64,000 nucleotides of DNA, taken from NCBI RefSeq assembly GCF_017301735.1, contig NZ_CP071090.1, forward strand, positions 1,736,001 through 1,800,000. Reading direction: 5' to 3'. The notes below the pieces were generated by a model. The model made no database searches and was not told the origin of the DNA. It saw nothing but the letters and a program-made list of their open reading frames with translations. Below, piece after piece: positions 43,791 through 53,403 of this stretch (its first letter is position 1; each line of letters opens with the position of its first letter). Made by a program: the position numbers and the translations under genes. Source of the DNA: Pyxidicoccus parkwaysis. GTDB lineage: Bacteria > Myxococcota > Myxococcia > Myxococcales > Myxococcaceae.

Positions 43791-44567
43791 TGGTTCAGCG
43801 AAGCGGCGTGCGCCAGCGACCACTCGCAACACGCGGGTGACTATGTGGCCGTGGATGATCCCACCTGCCAGGGTGGAGCGTGCCTGCCCGCGGGTTCCCC
43901 GTCGCACCCGACGCTTCCGTGCTGTGAGGGGCTGGTCGTCCAGAACGGCGTCTGTACCGACCTTTGCGCGGGCGTGGTCTGCACCGCCAGCGACGAGTGT
44001 CACGTGGCCGGCACCTGCGATTCCGCCACCGGCGTGTGCTCCAACCCCACCGCCGACGACGGGACGCCCTGCAGCGGCGGTATCTGCGGGGCCGGGGTAT
44101 GCCGCATGCCGGTCCTCGACTTCCAGACCCACCAGGACGCTCCCGCGGGCACCCGGCCCTACGGCGTGGCGGTGGGTGACGTGAACAACGACGGCAAGCC
44201 GGACGTCGCCTTCACCCTCATCACCTCCGCCCTCGTGAGCGTGCAGCTCGGCAATGGCGACGGCACGTTCGGTGCTGCCAGCACGTACTCGGTGGGGAGC
44301 AACCCCAAGTTCGTGGAGATCGCCGACTTCAACGGCGATGGCAACGCCGACCTCGCCGTGGGAGGCGGCACCGGTTCGACCCAGTACGTCAGCATCCTGC
44401 TCGGCAACGGCGACGGCACGCTCCAGTCCGCCGTCAACTTCGCGGTGGGCACCGGCCCCTTCTACATGGCGGTGGGTGACCTCAACGCCGACGGCAAGCG
44501 CGACATCGTCACCGGGAACTACACGGGCGGCACCAGCAGCGTCCTCCTCAACGCCTCGCATTATTGA
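43791..44567 (+). pseudogene. 5'-truncated FG-GAP/VCBS repeat protein gene
   Basis: The frame is open from 43791, after a stop at 43788, and GTG 43845 is the first usable start. The product has a Cys-rich segment (CHVAGTCDSATGVC, CSGGICGAGVC) and then three FG-GAP repeats with calcium loops (DVNNDGKPD, DFNGDGNAD, DLNADGKRD). Proteins of this class are exported, but no signal peptide is present here. Residues before 43845 (ASDHSQHAGDYV) read like genuine protein, so the coding sequence once extended upstream. It is probably a remnant of a longer surface protein, although an undetected start cannot be excluded. Confidence 0.6.
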
Positions 44568-44640
44568 CCTTCTGAAAAGCCCGGCCCTTGCCGGTGTGCA
44601 GGCAAGGGCCGGTGAGCACCTGCTCGCTCGAGGCGAGCCG

Positions 44641-45114
44641 TCACTCGGAGACGAGGCTGAGGGCAATCTCCTGGACCTTCTTCTGGTCCTCCGCGCTGAG
44701 GGTGAGGACCGCCTCGTCGAGCGCGTCCACCGCCTCCTCGAAGGCCTTCTCGTCCTTCTCCATCGCCGCCGAGGCGTCGTAGATGGCGCCCTGAATCAGC
44801 CGGGCCGTGGACGTGCCTCCCAGCGCGGCCCCAACCCTATCGGACATGGCGATGGCCTTGTCCAAGCGGAGGATCTCCTTCATCTGCTGCTTGGTGATGC
44901 CAATCACAGTGTCGCCCCGGCACCTGGCGTTGCCCGAGAACCAGTTACAGGAGCAACTGCAGCTGTTCCCATCGGCGCTGCTCGCCTTGCAGCTCGAGCC
45001 GTTGTTGCAGGTGACGTTGCAGCTACACGCCGCCTCGGCGGACGTAGGCGCCAGGGCGCCGAGGAACAGGGCAATGGAGGGGATGACGGCAAGAGCCAGG
45101 TTTCGACCGTTCAA
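44641..45114 (-). CDS. small exported protein with N-terminal Cys cluster
   Basis: The 157-residue product has a signal peptide (ALAVIPSIALFLGALAPTSA). Directly after it comes a cluster of eight cysteines (CSCNVTCNNGSSC, then SCSCSCNWFSG and ARC). The rest is helical and acidic, without cysteines. The CxVTCx5C pattern matches the protein at 38249. I do not recognise a family. It may be secreted with disulphides or metal bound. It is divergent from the repeat protein at 45362. Confidence 0.65.
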   Translation of the reverse strand: MNGRNLALAVIPSIALFLGALAPTSAEAACSCNVTCNNGSSCKASSADGNSCSCSCNWFSGNARCRGDTVIGITKQQMKEILRLDKAIAMSDRVGAALGGTSTARLIQGAIYDASAAMEKDEKAFEEAVDALDEAVLTLSAEDQKKVQEIALSLVSE

Positions 45115-45361
45115 GACACACTCTCTCGATGATGGGGGACCGCCATGCGCCGCTTCAGGCGATGGCGGCTCGCCGCCATTGCGATGCTCATGCCACGCGA
45201 AGCACTCCTCTCACGTGTCCTCGGAGCGTCAGGTCCTGTGACGCGGGCCGCTACAAAGCGGGCCTGTTCCGTGACGTGAGGGGTTACAGGCCGGAGCGTC
45301 TTGAGGGTGAAGGATTCCGGCTGCTCCCGTTCACTGGACGAACCCCAGGTCAGGAACGTCC

Positions 45362-46408
45362 ATGCCCAACCTCACCGGCACCTCGAGCTCTCCCGAAGTC
45401 CCCGCCGTCACCGGCACCCACTCCACGCTCCACGGGGTGGGCATTTCCGCGACGAGCGAGCAGGGCATCGCGGTGCGGGCCATCTCCAAGAAGGACACGG
45501 GCGTCTTCTCCACCAGTGACACCGGCTTCGGACTCGATGCGCGCAGCAACACCAACATCGGTGTCCGCGCTGTGAGCGGGCAGGGCATTGCCCTCCGCGC
45601 CGAGGCGACGAAGGACACGGGCGTCTTCTCCACCAGCAACACCGGCTTCGGGCTCGACGCCCGCAGCAACACCAACATCGGCGTCCGCGCCGTGAGCGAG
45701 CAGGGCATCGCCCTCCGCGCCGAGGCGAAGAAGGACACGGGTGTCTTCTCCACCAGCGACACCGGCTTCGGGCTCGATGCTCGGAGCAACACCAACATCG
45801 GTGTCCGTGCCGTGAGCGAGAAGGGCATCGCCATGCGTGCCGAGGCGACGAAGGACACCGCCGTCTTCGCCACCAGCGTCACGGGCAATGCCGTCGATGC
45901 ACGCAGCGAGAAGGCCATCGGTGTCTACGCGAAGGGCCAGCAGTACGCCGGCTTCTTCGACGGCGTCCTCATGGTGACGGGCGACATCCAGCTCCAGAAC
46001 GCGGACTGCGCGGAGGAGTTCGACGTGCTGGCCGCCGAGCACGTGGCGCCGGGCGCGGTGCTGGTCATCGACTCCGAGGGCACGCTGCGCCAGTGCTCGG
46101 AGGCGTATGACCGCTGCGTCGCGGGCGTCGTCTCCGGCGCGGGTGACTTCAAGCCGGGCCTGGTGCTCAACAAGCACGGCAACCGGCCGGACAGCAGGCC
46201 CGTCGCGCTGATGGGCCGCGTCTTCTGCCAGGTCGACGCCTCGTTCGGCGCCATCCAGGTGGGCGACCTGCTGACCACCTCCAGCACGCCGGGCCATGCC
46301 ATGCGCGCCACGGACTCCACTCGGGCCTTTGGCGCGGTGATTGGGAAGGCCCTGCGTCCGCTCGAGTCCGGATGCGGCCTCATCCCCATCCTCGTGGCCC
46401 TCCAGTAG
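45362..46408 (+). CDS. tandem-repeat protein with conserved C-terminal domain
   Basis: The 348-residue protein has no signal peptide. After a short start it contains three near-identical 40-residue repeats (GVFSTSDTGFGLDARSNTNI, then GVRAVSEQGIALRAEATKDT) with diverged half units at both ends; this pattern folds as a beta-helix in fibre-like proteins. The last 130 residues form a conserved domain (CAEEFDVLAAEHVAPGAVLV, RPVALMGRVFCQVDASFGAI, GDLLTTSSTPGHAMRATDST) seen at the end of fibre- or spike-like proteins. Function unknown. Confidence 0.7.
   Translation: MPNLTGTSSSPEVPAVTGTHSTLHGVGISATSEQGIAVRAISKKDTGVFSTSDTGFGLDARSNTNIGVRAVSGQGIALRAEATKDTGVFSTSNTGFGLDARSNTNIGVRAVSEQGIALRAEAKKDTGVFSTSDTGFGLDARSNTNIGVRAVSEKGIAMRAEATKDTAVFATSVTGNAVDARSEKAIGVYAKGQQYAGFFDGVLMVTGDIQLQNADCAEEFDVLAAEHVAPGAVLVIDSEGTLRQCSEAYDRCVAGVVSGAGDFKPGLVLNKHGNRPDSRPVALMGRVFCQVDASFGAIQVGDLLTTSSTPGHAMRATDSTRAFGAVIGKALRPLESGCGLIPILVALQ
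45491..45850 (+). repeat. three 120-bp tandem repeats
   Basis: Units begin AAGGACACGGG at 45491, 45611 and 45731 with an exact period of 120 bases. They differ at few positions, mostly third codon positions. A diverged fourth unit begins at 45851. The high identity points to recent duplication or gene conversion. Confidence 0.85.
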
Positions 46409-46450
46409 CCCTGGCCGTCCCACCCGCTACACCGAGCCCGGAGCCGCCAG

Positions 46451-47398
46451 GTGATTTCCTTCAAGCAGCAGCTCGCCAAGATTGGCCATCCCGCGGGGCA
46501 ACCCGTCTCCTACCGGAGCTTCTTCCTGGCGCCGCCGAACCTCCGCGCCACGCTGCGCTCCATGGACTTTCCCTCCCGCTTCTGGGAGGCCATTCCCGGC
46601 ACCGAGCAGGACAAGGACTGGACCGAGGAGATTCAGGGCGTTGCCTTTGCCCACAATCGCTGGTTCTACGTCTCCAACGCGTCGGACGCGCCGCGCCTGT
46701 ATGTGTTTGACGGCCCGTCGGGCCAGAAAATCAAGAGCTGGAACATCAAGAACGTGCCGGCGCCGAATCCACCCATCCCCGGGTTCTCGATGTATCACTT
46801 TGGTGCCATCGCCATCGACGGCAACTTCATCTACATCGACCACTGGTGTGACGCTGGCGGGCAGATTCTGGTGTTCGAGGGCGATGGGGCCACGCTCAAC
46901 TTCGTGAAGTGGATTCCGCTGGAGAACGTGAATGGCCGCGTGGGCATGGTGGCCATCAACTTCGCCCAGCGGATGGTCGTCACGGCAGGAGGCGCGAAGA
47001 ACATCGACCGTGTGTACCTGCACTCGCTGGACACGGGGCGCTTCGCCCAGAAGACGCTGATGCTGAATCCTCGCATCTCGGATGACTGCTACGTCCAGGG
47101 CGGCTTCTGGTCACCGAACAACCACCTGTACATCTCCTCCGGACAGGGCGGCTTCTTCGATTCGGCGAAGGGGTATCAATACATCTACTGCTACTCGCCC
47201 CTGAATGGACAGCGCCTGGGGACGATTCCCGTCCGCTCGGCGGCGGGGCGTCAGGAATTGGAGGGGTGCTGCTACGCGGCCGTCACCCGCAACGGGCAGC
47301 AGGTCTACTTCCACGCCGTGCTCCTGGAGAACGAGGAAACGGCGAAGGACGACATCTTCCTCAAGTCCTTCTCTGCGGACCTCCCTGAGTTGATTTGA
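46451..47398 (+). CDS. hypothetical beta-propeller-like protein
   Basis: The 315-residue product has repeated WD-like segments (GVAFAHNRWFYVSNASDAPR, HFGAIAIDGNFIYIDHWCDA, GGFWSPNNHLYISSGQGGFF) that suggest a beta-propeller. It has no signal peptide. GTG 46451 lacks a clear ribosome site; ATG 46561 is the alternative and would still leave most of the propeller. It follows the repeat protein by 42 bases and may share its transcript. The role is unknown. Confidence 0.65.
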   Translation: MISFKQQLAKIGHPAGQPVSYRSFFLAPPNLRATLRSMDFPSRFWEAIPGTEQDKDWTEEIQGVAFAHNRWFYVSNASDAPRLYVFDGPSGQKIKSWNIKNVPAPNPPIPGFSMYHFGAIAIDGNFIYIDHWCDAGGQILVFEGDGATLNFVKWIPLENVNGRVGMVAINFAQRMVVTAGGAKNIDRVYLHSLDTGRFAQKTLMLNPRISDDCYVQGGFWSPNNHLYISSGQGGFFDSAKGYQYIYCYSPLNGQRLGTIPVRSAAGRQELEGCCYAAVTRNGQQVYFHAVLLENEETAKDDIFLKSFSADLPELI

Positions 47399-47485
47399 GA
47401 CCAGGGCCTGGGAGGCGTCTGCGTTCGGGTTTGCAGGGCGCGCGTGAAGGCGTCCATCCCGAGTGGCTCCGAGGCCCGTCCCACC

Positions 47486-47893
47486 TCAGCGAGCGCAGGT
47501 CGGGTGCGCCGCGCGGTGGAGACGGTCGTACTCGTCCCGGGTGAGCTCGCCCGCGAAGTGCGTCATGGCGACTTCGCCCCAGGTCCCCGCCCAGTCGGAC
47601 GGCATCACCCGCGGGTCGAAGTGCACGCCGGGAGGCGGAGGCGGGGGCGACATGAGCAGGTAGGCGTCGCCGAGCCCATGCGGCGGGAGTGCTCGCGCGA
47701 GCACCCTCCGCTGCAATTCCTCGAAGGAGATATCACCGCGCTTGTACAGCGTGGCGTCGGCCAGCACCGAGGAGTAGTCCGCGCTGTCCGGGGGAATGCG
47801 GGGATCTCGAGAGGAGGCACGCTCCGGCTCCGGCATGTCGGCCGGCCTCGGAGGTGGGGGCCGCGAGCTCCCGGGTGGCGGCTTCGTCGTCAT
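47486..47893 (-). CDS. hypothetical proline-rich protein
   Basis: The 135-residue product is not recognised. It has a Pro-rich start and a second Pro run (LLMSPPPPPPGVHFDPR) around two short helical segments (YSSVLADATLYKRGDISFEE, GELTRDEYDRLHRAAH) that resemble short-C-terminal-domain (SHOCT)-like elements. It has no signal peptide. It lies 77 bases downstream of the dimethylformamidase-like gene on the same strand and may be cotranscribed with it. Confidence 0.55.
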   Translation of the reverse strand: MTTKPPPGSSRPPPPRPADMPEPERASSRDPRIPPDSADYSSVLADATLYKRGDISFEELQRRVLARALPPHGLGDAYLLMSPPPPPPGVHFDPRVMPSDWAGTWGEVAMTHFAGELTRDEYDRLHRAAHPTCAR

Positions 47894-47970
47894 GTGGATT
47901 CCTCATGCGGAAAGCCACACTGTCCCTCAGCCGCCTGGATTGCTCCAGGCCCGCACGCCGGGCACGCCCG

Positions 47971-50900
47971 CTACACCCCGAGGCTCATCCAGCCGGTGGC
48001 GGGCTGCCAGGAGCCACCTTCCCACCAGCGCGTCCACACCGCCCGGTCCGTGCCCACCGCGTAGACGTCGAGGCGGTCCGCCCCCGAGCGCAGGGCCGTC
48101 ACCGGGCCGAGGAATCCGCCGCCCAGGCTCGACCAGCCGGTGGGGGAGGGGTTCCACTGCACGCCGTCCCACCCCTTCGTCCAGAGCTGTCCGTCCGTCC
48201 CCACCGCGAAGAGCGTCATCTTCGAGCCACCGCCCCAGGCGACGGCCGCGGGAGGCCCGACGAATGTGCCGCCCAGGTTGTTCCACCCGCTGAACGAGGG
48301 GAGCCACTGCGTGCCGTCCCACGCCTTGTGGTGAATCGAGCCATCCCGTCCCAGCGCGAAGATGTCGAAGCCGGCCGCGTTGGCGGGCGCGCGGGAGATG
48401 GCGGCCAGGGGCCCCGCGAGCAGGCCTCCCAGCGACTGCCATCCCGTCGCGGACGGCCCCCACACCGAGCCGTTCCAGTACTTCACCTGGAGCGAGCCGT
48501 CCGGCGCCACCGCCATCACGGTGACGTAAGCCCCCCAGTTCACCGCCACCGGTGAGCCGAGAAGCTGTCCACCCAGGTCCACCCAGCCGCTGAACGACGG
48601 GCCCCACTGCGTGCCGTCCCACCACTTGTGCTGCACGGCGCCGCTGCGGCCCAGCGCGAAGACATCGAAGCCGTTCGCGTTGCCCCACGGCGCGCGCGAC
48701 ACGGCCACGGGTGTCCCGGTGAGCTGTCCACCCATGTCGTCCCAGCCGGTATCCGAGGGGCCCCACTGCACCCCGTTCCAGTAGCGGTTCTTGAGCCCGC
48801 CCTCCGAGCCCACGGCCACGAGCGACACGTACTGTCCCCAGGCGACCGCCGCCGGAGGTCCGACGACGGCACTGCCCACGCCGTGCCAGTCCTGCTGCGA
48901 GGGCAGCCACTGCGTGCCATCCCAGGACTTGTCTCGCAGCGACCCGTGCAGCCCCCGGTTCATCAGCATCCGCCGTCCCTGCGGAGACATCACCGCGGCG
49001 GGCACCGCGGGCTCGGTCGTCACGTTGAAGTGGTAGAGCACGTTGTGCATCAGCCGCTGCAGGCCCACGTCCGCCTGCAGGGCCCAGCCCGCGCCGATGG
49101 TGCCCACGTAGAAGACGTGTCCGCCCTGGGGCCGGTCCCAGTGGATGATTTCGCTGATGACGCTGGACGGGCCGCTGCGCCACTGGCCGTAGTAGTCCAG
49201 CAGGCCGGCGGTCTTCCGGGCGGTGGCCAGCGTGGTGATGCCCGCGGGCTCCACCGGGACGGGGGCGCCTTGTGGCGGCGTGCCGATGAGCAGGCGGCTC
49301 ACCCGCGCATCCCACTCATGGCCCACCGCGCGAGGCAGCGCGCCGCCGGGGGCCTGACCGATGGCGCCTCCGTTGACGGCCCCCACGGCCTGGGGCGTGT
49401 TGAAGAGGAAGTGCCCGGACTGCTCCACGGTGAGGGAGATGAAGTCCGCGGCGGCGGTGCCGACGAAGCCGGAGGCCTCCAGGCCCAGCAGCTTCCATCC
49501 GGGACGGTCGCACTCGCGCAGCAGCCCGCCGCGCTGGAAGTCCTGGCTGTGCCACAGCTCGCCCACGCTTCCCACGAGCCCGCCGAAGCCCGCGCCTCCG
49601 TCGTACTTGCGGCACTCCATCACCGAGCCGGACGTGTCGAAGCTGACGCGCCAGAAGAGCGAGTTGCCGCTGAGCGCGGCCACGCTGCCCCCGGCGCGCA
49701 GGAAGTCGTCCACGGCCTGCCAGGCGCGCACGGACCAGTACTCGCTGTGCCCGTTGATGATGAGCACCTTGTAGCCGGCGAGCAGGCTCGGGTCCCGGTC
49801 CAGGTCCAGGTCGGTCACCATGTCGTACGCGTAGCCGTTGCGCTCCAGCCACTGGTGCAGGAAGCGCTCGGCGCGCACCAGGTGGCTGTAGTTGACGCTC
49901 GGGTCGCTGTAGAGCGAGTACGCCCCGGCTGCCTGCATGGGCATGTTGAGGCCCACCTGGAACGTGGGCTGACCTGAAGCATGGTTCACGTAGCAGGAGA
50001 AGGCCGGGCCCTGTCCGGCGAAGGGCGAGCTGTAGGCCAGCCACGTGTTGGTGGCGCACAGCACGAGCACCTGGGCCTTGGGGCGCGAGGCCGGACGGCG
50101 GACGACGAAGGGCACCTCGTAGACGGTGCTGCCCGCGACGGAGATTCGCCCCACGTAGAGGCCGGGCTTCGCATCCGCGGGCACCGTGTACGAGTGGGTG
50201 ATGCTCCAGCCGCAGTCGTAGAGGTCGTCGGAGGCGAAGCGCAGTCCATGGCCGCGCGTGGGGTCCTGGGACGGCGTGTAGCTGCCGTAGCGAGACACCT
50301 GCGCGGGGGCATAGCCGGGACCACCAATCATCCACGAGGCGTGATTGATGATGACGCCGGCGCGGCCAGAGCCGCTGACGTCGGCGATGGTGTCACCGCG
50401 CTCCTCGGTGAGCGGCCAGCATGCAAGGACTCCCGTCAGTGTCGGCACTACCGGAGGACGGGGACTGGCACGGGACTGGACCTCCTGCGCCGTGAGCGCC
50501 CGGCTGTACAGCACGGGCATGGCCAGGTCTCCGTCGAGGAACTGCCCGGTGCGCCCCTGTCCGCTGGCATCCACGGAGCCGTACGCGCCGAGCCGCAGCG
50601 GCGCGGGACCGGGAACCAGCGGGCCCGCGAAGGCCGCGCCGCCCTGGTACTGACCGTTGACGTAGAACGAGACCTGCTGGCCGTTCCAGGTCAGGACGAC
50701 GTGGGTCCACTCGCCGACGGGCAGCGCGGGCCCGGCGAAGAGGCCGGTGGGGGTAAAGGCGCCGCCATTCCCCAGATAGGCCTGGAGACGGCCCTCGGCG
50801 ATGAAGAGGCCGAAGCCGCAGGCGGTGGGGAACGTGTGCTGGGTGATGAGCCCCTGCCACGCGTCCGTCTTGAATGGGCGTACCCAGCACTCGACTGAGA

Positions 50901-51174
50901 AGGCGCCCAGGGCCTGCGAGGAGGGCAGGGCGTTCTCCACGTGCACGTACGAGCCCGGGTAGATGGGCTGGATGCGGGAGGGGGCGGTGGCGAAGTCCTG
51001 GAGCCGGATGTCGAGCGAGCCACCGTCGGGATTGGCTCCGAGGCGGAAGACGGAGAGCTGGTGGCTCTGGTCGCTGCTGACGCGGAACTGGATGGTCTCT
51101 CCGGCGGCGACGCTCTTCTGCGCGTAGGCGTGGGTACCGGAGGGGTTGAAGGGAACGGAGGCTTCGCGGGGCAT
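47971..51174 (-). CDS. dimethylformamidase-like protein with LamG and PLL-type lectin domains
   Basis: The 1067-residue protein has three parts. Residues about 75-235 are a LamG/concanavalin-like sandwich (GAFSVECWVRPFK, GEWTHVVLTWNGQQVSFYVN). Residues about 320-715 match the large subunit of N,N-dimethylformamidase, including ATNTWLAYSS and NGHSEYWS (His476, Glu478), the region of the enzyme's unusual Tyr/Glu iron site. Residues about 740-1067 are seven WDGTxWxPSxxGWxxLGG repeats, matching the seven-bladed PLL fucose-binding lectins. No signal peptide is seen. It probably binds a sugar and cleaves an amide; substrate unknown. Confidence 0.85.
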   Translation of the reverse strand: MPREASVPFNPSGTHAYAQKSVAAGETIQFRVSSDQSHQLSVFRLGANPDGGSLDIRLQDFATAPSRIQPIYPGSYVHVENALPSSQALGAFSVECWVRPFKTDAWQGLITQHTFPTACGFGLFIAEGRLQAYLGNGGAFTPTGLFAGPALPVGEWTHVVLTWNGQQVSFYVNGQYQGGAAFAGPLVPGPAPLRLGAYGSVDASGQGRTGQFLDGDLAMPVLYSRALTAQEVQSRASPRPPVVPTLTGVLACWPLTEERGDTIADVSGSGRAGVIINHASWMIGGPGYAPAQVSRYGSYTPSQDPTRGHGLRFASDDLYDCGWSITHSYTVPADAKPGLYVGRISVAGSTVYEVPFVVRRPASRPKAQVLVLCATNTWLAYSSPFAGQGPAFSCYVNHASGQPTFQVGLNMPMQAAGAYSLYSDPSVNYSHLVRAERFLHQWLERNGYAYDMVTDLDLDRDPSLLAGYKVLIINGHSEYWSVRAWQAVDDFLRAGGSVAALSGNSLFWRVSFDTSGSVMECRKYDGGAGFGGLVGSVGELWHSQDFQRGGLLRECDRPGWKLLGLEASGFVGTAAADFISLTVEQSGHFLFNTPQAVGAVNGGAIGQAPGGALPRAVGHEWDARVSRLLIGTPPQGAPVPVEPAGITTLATARKTAGLLDYYGQWRSGPSSVISEIIHWDRPQGGHVFYVGTIGAGWALQADVGLQRLMHNVLYHFNVTTEPAVPAAVMSPQGRRMLMNRGLHGSLRDKSWDGTQWLPSQQDWHGVGSAVVGPPAAVAWGQYVSLVAVGSEGGLKNRYWNGVQWGPSDTGWDDMGGQLTGTPVAVSRAPWGNANGFDVFALGRSGAVQHKWWDGTQWGPSFSGWVDLGGQLLGSPVAVNWGAYVTVMAVAPDGSLQVKYWNGSVWGPSATGWQSLGGLLAGPLAAISRAPANAAGFDIFALGRDGSIHHKAWDGTQWLPSFSGWNNLGGTFVGPPAAVAWGGGSKMTLFAVGTDGQLWTKGWDGVQWNPSPTGWSSLGGGFLGPVTALRSGADRLDVYAVGTDRAVWTRWWEGGSWQPATGWMSLGV

Positions 51175-51441
51175 GCGCCGGCTCGGGGTCGAGGAGTGGG
51201 GACCGCGAGCCGGACGTTATCCCGCCGGTCTGCGCAGTGACGGCGTCAGGTCGTCATCCGCCGTCGTGAGTCGGGGTTGCCCATGCGCGGGGTGGTGCTG
51301 TGCTGCCCCGGGGCAGGGCCTCTCAGCACCGGACGGTAGATCCTGGTGACTCCCTGTTCGTTCAAGTTGCCGGAGCCGTTCCCGCGTGCTGGAAGGAGCA
51401 GGGCGTCACGTCCATGCACGCCGACTGTCGAGAGGATTTCC

Positions 51442-53226
51442 GTGCTGAGCGCGTGCATGAGGAGCTGGTTGTTGGGGGCGCTGTTCACGCTCGTTGCCAG
51501 CTCCGCGGCGGCGGATGAAGTGACGTGGGGGAAGCCGGTGAAGGGAGTTCAGCTCGGCCTGGCCATCGTCCCGGGCAGCGGGCCGCTGCCCACTGAGCTG
51601 GAGCTCGAGGCCGTCGCGCGCAACGTGACCTCCCAGCCTCAACAGCTCAACGTCCAGGCCTGCGACATCGTGCGCTGGACGGCCTTCACGCTGCTCCACG
51701 TGCGCACCGCCAGTGGGCGCGTCTTCAGTTACCCCATCGGCGATAACGTCGATGTTGCCGATCTCCACCCCCATGGCCCGGTGAACCTCGCGCCCGGTGA
51801 GACGATTCGCGAGCGCTTCTCCCTGAAGAGTGTCGTCCGGAGGCCGACGGAGAACCCCCGGGACGCGGAGCTGTGGACCCTCTTGGAGACACCGCAACAG
51901 GTGGAGCTGTGGATGGAACTCGTGGGTGGCTCCGGCGTGCCTCGCATGCTCAGCGGCCACCTGAAGCACCGGCTGGGTCTGCCCTCTTCGATAGCTCCAG
52001 TGCAAGCAGGGCGCTGCGTGTCGCAAATCTCCGCAGGAGGCAGTGCGGCCTGTGCGCTCCTTCGCGATGGCACGCCCTGGTGCTGGGGCTCCAACCCGCC
52101 TGGAGCTCACGGCACCGCGGAGGGCACTCAGGACACGAAGGGGCAATCGCCACGACCGCTGCCACTGCTGGCTCGCGGCACCGTCGAGCTGGGCATGGAG
52201 CACAACATCGCGTGCATGCGGACCTCCACGGGGTCGGTGTATTGCGCAGGGGGCAATCTCGACGCCTCCGTGGCGGCCTACGGCGAGTCGGGCGGACATC
52301 CCGTGCGCATCCAACGCATGGAAGGAGCTGCGGAGCTGGATGGAGCGCAGTGCGCTCGGGCGGCTGATGGCACCCTGTCGTGCTGGAGTCTGCTCGGGAT
52401 TCCTCCGCCCAATCTCGATGGGCTCGTCGCAATCCATTGGGAGGAGTCCGCTCCGGGAGTAGCGCAGGTGGCCATGGGCGGCGGGTTCACCTGTGCACTT
52501 CGGAAGGATGGGACGCTGTGGTGCTGGGGCGCCAACGAGAGCGGTCAGCTCGGCGTTGGAGATGTCACTCCACACACGGGGCCGACACGGGTCCCCAAGC
52601 TCCCGCTGGAGGTGGTCTCCGTCGCCGCTGGGACGAGCCACGCGTGTGTGGCCCTGCGCGATGGTTCCTTGTGGTGTTGGGGACGCAGTGAGTACGGCGC
52701 CCTGGGTCTGGGCGATGTCCACTCCAGCTCCGTGCCCACCCGAGTCTCCGGAATGAGCGACGTGGTGCGTGTGGCGGCGGGTTTCCAGAAGACGTGCGCC
52801 TGGAAGAAGGACGGCTCGCTCTGGTGCTTCGGAGATCTCCTGACGGAAGCACCTTCCCATGCGCTCGCCATGGTGCCGGTGGAGATGAAGGAATTGGGCC
52901 GTCATGTCGACGAAGTGGTGTTTGGCTTCCGCCACACCTGCGCGCGCACCTCGGGCCAGGAAGAGGAGGGGAATGTCCTCTGCTGGGGTGAGAGCACGGA
53001 GGGGCAGAGCGGGAGCTCAGAACCTCGTGCGCTCTCGTCTCCCTTGCGCGTGTCGGGGATGAAGGGGCAGGCCGTTGCGCTGACCGCCGGAGACTCCTTC
53101 ACCTGTGCCGTCACCACCGAAGGCTCAGCGTGGTGCTGGGGTCGTGGCACCGATGGACAGCTCGGCACGGGGCTCATGACTTCCAGCGCGCGTCCCATGC
53201 GCGTCCGGCTGCCCTGCTCGGACTGA
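51442..53226 (+). CDS. exported RCC1-repeat protein
   Basis: The 594-residue product has a signal peptide (SWLLGALFTLVASSAAADE) and an N-terminal beta domain. At least six RCC1-type propeller repeats follow (FTCALRKDGTLWCWGANESG, HACVALRDGSLWCWGRSEYG, FTCAVTTEGSAWCWGRGTDG), with paired cysteines in each blade, as is usual for exported bacterial RCC1 proteins. GTG 51442 is preferred because GAGAGGA stands 5 bases upstream; ATG 51457 lacks one. It probably acts as a surface binding protein. Confidence 0.85.
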   Translation: MLSACMRSWLLGALFTLVASSAAADEVTWGKPVKGVQLGLAIVPGSGPLPTELELEAVARNVTSQPQQLNVQACDIVRWTAFTLLHVRTASGRVFSYPIGDNVDVADLHPHGPVNLAPGETIRERFSLKSVVRRPTENPRDAELWTLLETPQQVELWMELVGGSGVPRMLSGHLKHRLGLPSSIAPVQAGRCVSQISAGGSAACALLRDGTPWCWGSNPPGAHGTAEGTQDTKGQSPRPLPLLARGTVELGMEHNIACMRTSTGSVYCAGGNLDASVAAYGESGGHPVRIQRMEGAAELDGAQCARAADGTLSCWSLLGIPPPNLDGLVAIHWEESAPGVAQVAMGGGFTCALRKDGTLWCWGANESGQLGVGDVTPHTGPTRVPKLPLEVVSVAAGTSHACVALRDGSLWCWGRSEYGALGLGDVHSSSVPTRVSGMSDVVRVAAGFQKTCAWKKDGSLWCFGDLLTEAPSHALAMVPVEMKELGRHVDEVVFGFRHTCARTSGQEEEGNVLCWGESTEGQSGSSEPRALSSPLRVSGMKGQAVALTAGDSFTCAVTTEGSAWCWGRGTDGQLGTGLMTSSARPMRVRLPCSD

Positions 53227-53403
53227 CCGAGCAGGCCTCCTGTTCGCCCGATACGCAGTCCTGGTCGCGTTCAGTGCGCGTAGGCCTTCGTGGTACATTT
53301 CCGCTCGTGGGCCCCCGTTCATCGTGCTTCGTGCTCGAGGTGCTGTGAATGGGCGCGGCCTTGGCCCCGTCGAGTCGTGGGCCCGATGTCGGGAGTGCTT
53401 GGG

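Noticed and set aside
45331..46423. Antisense frames across the 120-bp repeats
   Set aside because: They repeat only because the DNA repeats; the plus-strand frame has the conserved C-terminal domain and better codon bias.
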